Both the position numbers and the translations under genes were made by a program. Shown piece after piece: positions 56,190-64,000 of a DNA stretch of 64,000 nt. The notes below the pieces were generated by a model, which did not search any database, was not told the origin of the DNA, and was given only the letters and a program-made list of their open reading frames with translations. The stretch is from Oscheius onirici (taxonomy: Eukaryota > Nematoda > Chromadorea > Rhabditida > Rhabditidae). The stretch spans positions 496,064 through 560,063 of the forward strand of contig OW051468.1 in NCBI GenBank assembly GCA_932521025.1. The letters run 5' to 3'. Position 1 is the stretch's first letter, and each line of letters begins with the position of its first letter.

Positions 56190-56371
56190 TCACTCCTTCC
56201 GGCAGTAAGTCTCCTTATTCAGACAGTAAGCGAACTTCTTGTAGCCCTTGTCCTGGCAGCACTTGGTTACGAGGGCTGTCTCATTCTCTGACAGAAATGA
56301 GCTCTTTATGTGACGACAGAATTCATTGCAGGCAGAAACTCTTTCGCTGGGACCAACGAGGGCAGTAGTCA
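56190..56371 (-). pseudogene. Cysteine-rich peptide exon 2 without signal exon
   Basis: After acceptor GAGTTCAG the exon reads VSACNEFCRHIKSS, then TKCCQDKGYKKFAYC and KETYCRKE, fully open, stop at 56190-56192. No exon 1 is found upstream. Instead a fragment of another family member in opposite orientation abuts it. Confidence 0.6.
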
Positions 56372-56391
56372 CTGAACTCTTTGAAATTTAC

Positions 56392-56417
56392 GGGAAGGAG
56401 GCACCTATTGTGAGAAA
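56392..56417 (+). pseudogene. 3' tail fragment of a cysteine-rich peptide gene
   Basis: GGAGGCACCTATTGTGAGAA then ATAAAG encodes GGTYCEK-stop and the downstream AATAAAG, as at the end of the 54158 copy. Only this tail remains. Confidence 0.55.
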
Positions 56418-56516
56418 TAAAGAGTTTCTGGGGTTTACTACACTTTGTTGAATGTAGCTTCTGTATGTCACTTGCCCTCAATCCATAAACACGTCTGGAA
56501 GCGTACCCAAACTTTC

Positions 56517-56582
56517 ATCATGGTCGAGTGGTAAGATGTTCAATTACGAATCCACAATGGTCCAGTTCAATCCTCCGCTGCC
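56517..56582 (+). pseudogene. tRNA-like sequence
   Basis: TGGTCGAGTGGTAAGATG (A box), then CAATTACGAATCC, then TGGTCCAGTTCAATCCTC (B box). Same B-box string as the relic at 33885-33955. Confidence 0.45.
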
Positions 56583-56875
56583 AATTGTTTTTGCCTTTAT
56601 TTTATTTAAGATTTAGGAACCTTTAGCGTGGAGAATAGCATTAAGCATTTAGAATAGCATTAAGTTCAAAATTGTTAGTTTTTACATTCGCCGATACAGT
56701 AACTTTTGGCGCTGAGTTCGAACGGGTTGCAATCTATCTCTGGCTCAGTAACAAGCCATCCCAGAGAGTCTACCGCGAAAGAAAATCCAGAAAGTCTGCT
56801 TCGAGAAGTTCAAGACATGAACAAAATATGATTTTTTGTACGGAACACAGCCGAAATGATGTCAGAACACTTTAT

Positions 56876-57136
56876 TTAGCCCCGGTAGTACATCATGCCC
56901 TGCCAGTTGCAACAGTCTGCTCCGATAATATTCCGTTTCTGACAGCACTCGTCGGCCTTCTGCCTGTCGGTTAAGGTCATGTAATTGCAGAACATGTTGC
57001 ACTCCTGCACATAGTGCGTGCTCGTGGAAAAGAATCCAGCTGGTGAGGCCGAAGAGACTGAAATTTAGGATTATGGCAGACAGAAGTGTAGCCTACTTCC
57101 AGAGAGAAGAACAAGGAGAAAGATGAGGGTTCGCAT
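56876..57136 (-). CDS. Cysteine-rich secreted peptide, intact member
   Basis: Exon 1 (57136-57097) signal peptide MRTLIFLLVLLSG, phase-1 intron of 39 bp ending AAATTTCAG, exon 2 (57057-56876). The mature part has ECNMFCNYMTL, DECCQKRN and DCCNWQG, that is C-x3-C...CC...CC with the last pair contracted. AATAAAG directly follows the stop. The upstream CACTGAATACTAATGAGCTC (57236-57255 on the minus strand) fits the shared promoter. Confidence 0.75.
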
Positions 57137-57293
57137 TGCTTCAAGTTTTCTGAAAAAATTGGGATTAGGGAACTGTTGAAGAGGGGAAGGCATCTAGACT
57201 GACCAGATTCCATTGGTTATGAAAACTGGGAGCTCATTAGTATTCAGTGCTGATTGTCTGGAAAAGAGAGACAGAGAGACAAAGACAGATCAG

Positions 57294-57336
57294 ACACTGA
57301 ACACCAATGAGATCAGAACCAATAAATACACTGCTT
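57294..57336 (+). promoter_or_regulatory. Orphan copy of the shared promoter motif
   Basis: CACTGAACACCAATGAGATC, then AGAACCAATAAATACACTG on the plus strand, with no peptide gene downstream. It faces away from the minus-strand gene at 57136, so the pair may once have been divergent genes. Confidence 0.5.
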
Positions 57337-57426
57337 TCAAAAATGGTGGAATTGATTTGGAAAATTAGAAAATATGGTCGCAAATAACTAAAAACACAAT
57401 TTTCTACCAAAATGTAAAAAGAAAAA

Positions 57427-57492
57427 AGGTTTTTACCCGAAAGGATTCGAACCCGAGACCCCCTGAAGATTGGTACTAACCGAGCTCAATGT
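57427..57492 (-). pseudogene. tRNA-like sequence with perfect B box
   Basis: Minus strand TTGAGCTCGGTTAGTACC (D arm/A box) and TCTCGGGTTCGAATCCTT (B box). The T stem is imperfect and no acceptor stem is found. Possibly a tRNA pseudogene. Confidence 0.45.
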
Positions 57493-57799
57493 GGTCTGAC
57501 TTGCCAGATCAGACGGCGGCGTCATAGGGTGGGGGGGGGGGGTGGCTAGTGTCCCTTTAACTTGGGTGCTGGCACGGACCCGATGCCCATGTCTAGTTAT
57601 CAAAATCGAATGAAAAAGAGTCCTGACCTGACAAAAAGTTGAGCCAGAGACTCAATGATTTTTGTCACACAGAGAGCTCATGGCTACCGTGTCTCCCTGT
57701 CTGTCTCGCCTCCCTCACAACTTCCGGCAAATCTCATCTGCTCTCGATTAGTTGCCCCTATTTTCTACCTCATTCACGCACATCTGTCTCTGATCGCAC

Positions 57800-59311
57800 A
57801 TGTTTCGCTCCCCACCGTCCGTCTATCTCGATTCAGACTTTTGCTTCTGTCCCGATCCCATGTCCTATTCTACTACGTGGAAGAATTTCCAACCTCCTGT
57901 CCAGAAGCCGAAGAGAGGACTGCAGATTGTCAGTGAGAATAGTCAAGAAGATGAATCGGATCGCGACAGTGGTAGGATGCGAGTCAATGGAAAGGAGCGG
58001 GAATTTTTTGATGAAAATATTTGGTGAGTCAGGATTGAAAGAATACCGTAAAAGCTCTAATAAAAGCACCCCTGTACGCAATTACGTACGCATTTTTTTC
58101 GGGGTGAAGACATAATTTTTCAATTTATATTTTATTTTTCCTTGGTAGCTGAGATCTGTATGGGAACAATAGTCAGAAAGTTGGGAAAATTTTTCTCAAA
58201 CCCGAAAAAAAATGCGTACGTAATTGCGTACAGCGGTGCTTCTTTTTTGAAGAAATACGGTATTTGGTTTTTTTTCAGTCCAAGGATCAGAAACTGGCGC
58301 ATATCTAGACGACTGATTTTTATTATACTCTTTCCAGTACTTTTTGGACTCTTGGGTTTCGGTAAGTCTCTCTCCGTCTTACTGTAACTCACGGACTCTT
58401 CAGCCCTTCACCGCTACCAGACTCTTTTCTTTCACTCTCCTCTAAAACGAGAGTCTTCTCAAAAAGATGAGTTCACCAAGATCTTTCACAAAGATCGTCT
58501 TCAATGCTCTCACCATCAGCTTTTGGGAAGGAAGCCAGACGGTAGTTTCTTCTACTCGCTAGAAGCCGCACTGCCTCTGACTGTCAATCAGTCCACAAAA
58601 ATCTACGGATTCTATCAGGTTAGAAATTACCGTAAAAGCCACCCCTTACTTAAGATACACAATTACGTATGCCCGTTTTTTTGCGGTCAAGACGTCATTT
58701 TCTGACTTTGTGATGTTCTGCATAGTTGTAGTTCAGATCAAGAGCTACAACTTTGCAGACAACTTTGTAAAGCTTAAAAAATGACGTCTTAATCCCCAAA
58801 AACGTGAGTACGTAATTGCGTACCTTACATAAGGAGAGTGGGCTTCTATTAGAGCTTTTACGGTATATGCGGTTATTTCAAAAAAAAAATTACAGGCATT
58901 TTCCGAGACTGGAAAACGACTAGAATCCACTAAATTGGGTCGGTTGGAGAAGAAGAATGAGCAGGAGTTTCTATGGAAGGCTGAAGAGAAGGGGAGTCTA
59001 GACAGGAGGGAATTGTAAGTCTAGAAAACTGGACAGGGATACAGATTGAGAGATTGAGATACAATACTCTTAAATCTTTCAGAGTTGACCACTACACAGT
59101 CACAGTCTTCCTCGAACACGACAGGACTATTTCCAAGCTCCAGTTCAATGTCCACTGTCCTGAGAAAGAAATTCGCCGTCAGATTGAGGATTCTGATGAG
59201 AAGGAAAACGAATCCCGTAGGGAAATTGACGATAGAATAGTCCAAGCCCTGATTTGTCTATTGTGTTTTGTTCTCGGAGCTGTAATCTCCAAATATTTGC
59301 TGATTCAATAA
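57800..59311 (+). CDS. Two-pass membrane protein, unknown
   Basis: Exons 57800-58023, 58279-58361, 58404-58618, 58896-59014 and 59083-59311, all joining in frame. A cytosolic N-terminus (MFRSPPSVYLDSDFCFC; EDESDRDSGRMRVNGKE) is followed by TM1 RRLIFIILFPVLFGLLGF. A lumenal/extracellular part of about 170 residues comes next (YQTLFFHSPLKRESS; CSHQLLGRKPDGSFFY; DHYTVTVFLEHDRTISK), and a C-terminal TM2 IVQALICLLCFVLGAVIS. Not recognised. Two introns each contain a TACCGTAAAAGC MITE. Convergent with PGAP2, with stops 8 bp apart and overlapping AATAAA signals. Confidence 0.65.
58044..58262. mobile_element. TACCGTAAAAGC-type MITE in intron
   Basis: Ends TACCGTAAAAGCTCTAA / TACGGTA. Inner inverted words GTACGCAATTACGTACGC and GCGTACGTAATTGCGTAC, and CCCGAAAAAAAATGCG mirrored. 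Confidence 0.85.
58628..58865. mobile_element. TACCGTAAAAGC-type MITE in the next intron
   Basis: Ends TACCGTAAAAGCCACC / GAGCTTTTACGGTA. The centre has the TTCTGCATAGTTGTAG / CTACAACTTTGCAGA hairpin. Confidence 0.85.
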
Positions 59312-59319
59312 ATCTCTAT

Positions 59320-61556
59320 TTAAATAGGAACCTTGTCTTCGTCCGAATTACAAGTGATCACTGAAATTTGAGTCGTCTTCCTGCCACTCTGAGGCATGAT
59401 TCCAATGGTGATCCGGGTCTTCGGAAATTCCCAGTAAACTACACAGTAGTAGACGGTGTTCAGTCCTACCAAAGCGTACTCGGCGATTGAGAAGGCAATG
59501 TAGGCTTAAATTTGTGTGAAAAAATAGAGGAAGGGGGCTTTACCTGGTGTGCTGCAATATTGGATAAAAAGTGGGAAAGTTATGGCGGTTGAGAGAGTTA
59601 GGGAGAATGTGAAGAGGAGAGCGAAGACTTTGATCCAGAAGGTTGTTTCCAGCTGAAAGCCGATGAAACTAATTAAATCTTTCTTAAAGGGACAGTCTCA
59701 TTGTGTGCGAACATGGGAAGTCAGGCACCTTCGTGGCGGGACCCACGATAACATTTCATTTTTGCATTTTTAGAGGTTTACACTCATTTTTTCGATTTTT
59801 CCTTGTTTTCAATGGATTTGTCGTCGAAAATTACGTCTAAAATTAAAGCGGTACAATCGACTCTTCTGAAGTTACAAGTAGGTATGGGCACCGGATCCGT
59901 GTCAGTGTTGACCGAGACCGTGCCAGCAAGGCGCATTTTCGGGGGAAGACTACTTTAACGAAAAAAAACTTGGCACCCATTTTGAACAAAGGCTCGGCGT
60001 GGAATATTGAACCTCAGTTTAAATTGGGTTCCAAGTTTTCATGGTCCCCCCCCCCCCCCCCCCCCAAAAAAAATGCTGATATCTTCTGGACAGATGCAAC
60101 GGAATGACTAGTCGAGCTGGAGCTTCTTATTGTTAGTGGAAATGCCGGTTCTTTTTTGTATTTTCCTACTCGTTTGGGTTTTCAGTTGCATTTTGCCGGC
60201 ACCTGCTTCCTCACGCATTTTTTTCTGTCCATGCAATTGCCGAAAAAATTTTCTTGCTATTATTTTACCCTGTTTATATTTTTTTAGATTGTTTGCAATG
60301 AGAAACCTACAGATTTCTCACTTATTTGTGTCAAAAAATTGGTGACAAACCTGAACTCTGACGCCGCCGTAATGATGAAGAATCACATTAAACAGCATGT
60401 TAAAGTTGAGAGCAGTGATCCAGACGGTGTAACCGGACGAATGAATCCCTAAACCCGAACTTTTCAACATAATAAGAAATACTAACAGAACAACTTGACG
60501 GGGAATACAGTAACCATCAACATGCCGGCCATTTCGAGCCACATTGAGGTAATCAAAATATTGGTCAGTCGTATGAACCATGGATATTTCTCAATGGGAG
60601 CAGATTGCAGGAAAAGTCGTCGGTAGAGCTGAAAGTTATCAATCTAGATCCAGTCCCTTCGCTTTCAAAACAAGCGATCAGATACACATGTGTGAAAGTG
60701 TAAGAAACTGGCTTAGTCGGGGGGAAAGGAAGCAACGGTCAAAGATGTAGATCTCTGGTTAGATTTTAAGGGATTGGCAGATCGGGGTCGAATAGCTTTA
60801 AAGGGGCTCTGATATTGTGTGTCGTCGTGTCGACAGGAGAAATTAGGGAAGCGCGCGCATTCAAACGGCAAACATTCAATTTTTGCGTTTTTCGTCGTTC
60901 TACACTACTTTTTTTTCGACTTCTACTTGTTTTTAATCAATTTTTTTCCGACAAAACTTACCTCTAAAATGAGTGATGGAACGCTGAAAATGGTGGAAAA
61001 TGGACGAAAATATTCGAAACAAACATATTTTGGACAAACAAAAATTGTTCACCCATTACCGTCCATTTTTGACCAATTTTGACGTTTCACCACTCATTTT
61101 AAGGGTAATTTTTGACGACAAATCGATTAAAAACAAGTAAAAATCGAAAAAAAAGAGTGTTGAACGATGAAAACACGAAAATGTATTAAATGCAGTTTCA
61201 ATTTCGCTTCCCCCACCCCAGCACTCTTTAAAGGCATCGCAAACTTACAACAGTAAACAAAATTTTCGACGGAATATGCATGAACATGATCAGCAGCCAG
61301 AAGAATCTCTGTGGTTCCCAGACGCCGATGCTGTAACTAACTGGCGGGAAGATGCTGTAATCTAAATTACCAGGTGGATATACAAAATAACCCACTTGTG
61401 AACATTGGGACAGACCTGTCCTTGAGTAAAATTCAGGACTTTTTCGAATTGAAAGAGGTACGTATAGGCAATACAGAAGTAGCATCCAAGGCCGGGAAGA
61501 AGAGCTCCCAAGAAGACGATGGTTTTCACTAAAAACAGTATGTTTGAACCATTCAA
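59320..61556 (-). CDS. PGAP2 homologue (GPI-anchor lipid remodelling, Frag1/DRAM/Sfk1 family)
   Basis: Exons 61556-61412, 61361-61249, 60628-60487, 60448-60351, 59652-59545 and 59504-59320. It starts MNGSNILFLVKTIVFLGALL (TM1). PGAP2 hallmarks are IFPPVSYSIGVWEPQRFFW, the next TM with MHIPSKILFTVV, TNILITSMWLEMAGMLMV, LETTFWIKVFALLFTFSLTL and AYIAFSIAEYALVGLNTVYY..VYWEF. PGAP2 acts in the Golgi with PGAP3 to put saturated chains on GPI anchors. The first-intron donor (T|GTCCCA) and last acceptor (AATTTAAG) are weak. The start is the ATG nearest TM1. Confidence 0.85.
59880..60065. repeat. Palindromic repeat in PGAP2 intron plus C-run
   Basis: TAGGTATGGGCACCGGATCC... related to 6122-6312 in inverted form. 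Ends in a C run of about 20 bases at 60045-60064. Confidence 0.65.
60840..61185. repeat. Fold-back element in PGAP2 intron
   Basis: Arms include TTTTTTTTCGACTTCTACTTGTTTTTAA and TTAAAAACAAGTAAAAATCG, with TTACCTCTAAAATGAGTGATGG / CCACTCATTTTAAGGGTAA nearer the centre. Confidence 0.8.
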
Positions 61557-62246
61557 TGGAAGACAAACTTTTCACCATTTTCTCAATAGTATGAGCGAGA
61601 TCCATCTTGTTTGGCAAAGTAATCAGAAATGGAACTATATGGTATGAATGAAAGGAGGTGGAGTGTTATGGCGAACGGGTTTGTCTAATGGCAGCTAAGC
61701 CATCTTGAAGGCCAAAAGGGGAGAGGCGAGGAACGTGGGCGACCGGTAACTGGATCTGAGATCGGATGATCTACAGAAGAAGGAGGGCAGAGGTGGGATC
61801 ATATTTTCAGGCAAATGTTTGGTTATGCTGCAGTAGGCGCCTCTGTTCGTTCGCCAAATTGGCGTCAATTTCCAAACTGCCGTAGGCTCAGTTTTTTCAA
61901 ACAAAAAATTGGCGTCAAATTGCCAGAAACTTGGTTTTTGACCGATTTCCTTTCATTTTCCACTTTTGTAACCGTGCTTAATCGGTTCAGCTTTTAAAAC
62001 AACCCCTTAGTGTTCAGATTGGTCGAAATTATTCAGAAATGGGAGCAAAATGTCCGAGAACGGCTTATGAAATGAAAGGGCCTTTTTTATGTTTTTTAAT
62101 ATATTTTTAACGATCAATTTCCATGTCCAGGAGGTTTTTTACAAGCAGAACTCGATAAACTTGCTTAGGAAGGTGAAAAATAGGAGAAAAACTAATGAAA
62201 AAAACGAAACTTCAAAGAAGTTTTTTTTTACAAATACCGTTTATTG

Positions 62247-63426
62247 TCAATTCATAAATTGAGTCACATTTAAAGAAAGAACTTTTTTCTGCTCAAACGC
62301 TTCTGGTGCAAACTTGTAGATTTCTTCCAGTTTTCCAAGAAAGACCTCTTGACCGCCGTCTTTAGTGTATACCATCGTCGAAACGAGCTTTCCTTTGTCC
62401 GAACCAAACGATCAAAACCCTTTAGCTTTACACGATCCCTCGACAGTATGAGTTTCAGGCACAATCTGTAATTTGTTTTAAAAAAAATTTTAATACCTTT
62501 AAAGTATCTCCAGTATTTAATCTTTGGTTTATCGGGATATTTAAAGTGACCGAGGAGACGCGTCGTGCATTCCATGGCAGATTCCAGTACTAATTACTCA
62601 TGGTGCAGACTTCTCTTATCACTTTCAGAGGACCACAAATTTTCTTAATTTGTTATTTTTATGGAAAATTAATACTTAGAAATACTCGAGCCCCCTCAGT
62701 TCAAATTTTTGGCGCCTCAACCCCATGGTGTTCATTTTTTGATGTTTATACTCATTTTCCACCCATTTTTACACTTTCTGAGTATGTTTATCAAATTCTA
62801 CGCCTAAAACAACCTCTAGAATGTGAAAAGTGCAAGGAAAACCCTATGATTTTCGAAGAAAACTCGTGGGAATAATACTAGGCTCGAAGACGGCCTTTTT
62901 CGGGAAATTATGATCATTCTAGGGTTTGTTTCGGGCGTAAATTTCGATAAACATACAGAGAAAGTGTAAAAATGTGTGTAAAATGGGTAAAAACATCAAA
63001 AATGATACTTACACAGTTCTGCAAAACTTCCAACTCGATATTGAAAGCTGTGCTTGCGGTGACTTGAAGAAACATTCCACTCGGCTCTTCCTTCCTCGTT
63101 TGTAGACTAAACTTGTAGTTTTCAAGGCAGGGCTGAAATATGTTTTAAGCAAAGCAAATGTTTACAACTTACATCGTAGTCTCCCAAATGAATCTCATTA
63201 AAAATATAGAGGAAAAGATAATGTGTCACTATAACGGCTGCACCAACCCCGAAAGAAATTGCAAATTCGGTTGGGGTTCCATTCTTGCGAAATTCTAGAG
63301 GAGAATAAATGCCGAAGAGAGCAAAGTCCTAAAATCTGTATGAGGAAAGGGGCTAAAAATTTCAAAGATCCTAATGTAGAACGAGAGACTTTTCATAGCA
63401 GACCATGGAGTTAACTTCAACACTTT
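62247..63426 (-). pseudogene. Multi-pass membrane protein family member 4, broken
   Basis: Exons 63426-about 63360, 63328-63173, 63132-63013, 62589-62497 and 62465-62247. They read DFALFGIYSPLEFRKNGTPT, a TM (GVGAAVIVTHYLFLYIF), LEVLQNC, VTLNIPINQRLNTGDTLK, then IVPETHTVEGSCKAKGF. A TGA at 62414-62412 follows, where member 1 has an arginine. The frame after it (SFGSDKGKLVST) matches member 1 and continues open to 62247. The donor after the 63360 exon is also not GT. Two independent lesions favour a pseudogene. The 5' part is missing or beyond recognition. Confidence 0.65.
62690..62998. repeat. Fold-back element in intron of member 4
   Basis: TTTTTTGATGTTTATACTCA...TTTACACTTTCTGAGTATGTTTATCA mirrored by ATAAACATACAGAGAAAGTGTAAAAATG...AAAACATCAAAAATGA. 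Confidence 0.75.
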
Positions 63427-63468
63427 CTAAAAAAAATATGTTTCATTCTCTAGCCTATTCAAAATGTA

Positions 63469-63630
63469 GAGAGCATAATTTGAATTGGCCCGCGCTTTTT
63501 GGTTGGCTGAGTATCCAACATTTGCATGCTGTATCATCCTACGCAGCTTAATTCCCGCCAATTTGATTTGAAAACTGTTCTGCGAAGAAAGCGCGGGCCA
63601 ATTCAAATTATGCTCTCTACATTTTGAACA
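63469..63630. mobile_element. Short MITE with 38-bp terminal inverted repeats
   Basis: CAAAATGTAGAGAGCATAATTTGAATTGGCCCGCGCTTT at 63472 is mirrored by AAGCGCGGGCCAATTCAAATTATGCTC...CATTTTG ending near 63628. The flanks are A/T-rich; no gene seen to the window end. Confidence 0.85.
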
Positions 63631-64000
63631 GATTATATAGCGCGTGCCAAACTTTCACCTTACGTATTTTGAACTGCCGAGAAATTGCGTACGCGCGGCC
63701 AAGCTATTTTATTCGAATTTTTTGCTGTATTTTTCGTACGCAACTTTGCGTAACAAAAAGTACGCAAGTGAAGATTTGGCAACAGCTATAAACAACAAGT
63801 TGATCTTCTTATCTCTTTTTTCTGGATGTTCGCTTCATGAAAGTAACATAAAGGAGCCAAAGCGACAGTGTAAATAATCAGATCGCTCAATAGTTTACTG
63901 TGAGAAAGAATGTATACGCAGCTTTTCTGAAAGCATAGTTTACAAGGTCGATGAAACTTGTTCACTAAAGCGCATTGAGCCGCTATGAGTAAAATTATCA

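Overview
The window is a piece of a nematode nuclear genome. The evidence is a cuticle collagen with the nematode N-terminal domain and furin-type site, many short introns ending in TTTTCAG-like acceptors, an ACR-type acetylcholine receptor subunit, a GLD-2 poly(A) polymerase and a ribosomal protein S3a gene with nematode exon structure. I cannot name the species. Exons below were read by eye from splice sites and frame, so every boundary is a model.

Layout. 0.5-5 kb: a fold-back repeat; a minus-strand gene with a possible Pol-epsilon-B-subunit N-terminus that carries an intron-making insertion; a protein with a SUMO-interacting motif; rps3a. 5.4-13.1 kb: an alpha-type nicotinic receptor subunit, a cuticle collagen, small cysteine-rich secreted peptides, and a tandem pair of single-pass membrane proteins. 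13.3-16.8 kb: two multi-pass membrane protein genes. 17.3-30.8 kb: gld-2 with very long introns and three apparent first exons. 31-43 kb: gene-poor, with tRNA-like relics, palindromes, a coiled-coil (BAR-like) gene, a broken gene and a WDR3/UTP12 fragment. 43-64 kb: a secreted galectin-like gene, more cysteine-rich peptides (several broken), further members of the multi-pass family, a thioredoxin, PGAP2, and many fold-back elements.

Three themes recur. (1) A family I do not recognise combines several transmembrane segments with a C-terminal beta-rich domain marked by an [IV]-P-E-[TP]-H motif. It has four members here (15.3, 45, 48 and 62 kb), and the last is broken. (2) At least nine loci encode secreted peptides with the scaffold C-x3-C...CC-x3-G-[YF]...C...C. 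They share a phase-1 intron after the signal peptide and a promoter motif. Four look intact; the others lack the signal exon or carry a frameshift or stop. The galectin-like gene has the same promoter motif. (3) Short repeats with duplicated targets, and fold-back elements, lie in or define introns. In the clearest case a roughly 84-bp element flanked by a 13-bp target duplication sits inside coding sequence, and the two target copies supply the GT donor and the AG acceptor, as in introners.

Several genes are interrupted only by one-base length changes in homopolymers, which could be assembly errors. Long stretches (17.6-23.0, 24.3-26.7, 30.8-32.5, 39.9-41.9 and 46.8-48.1 kb) hold no gene I can support.
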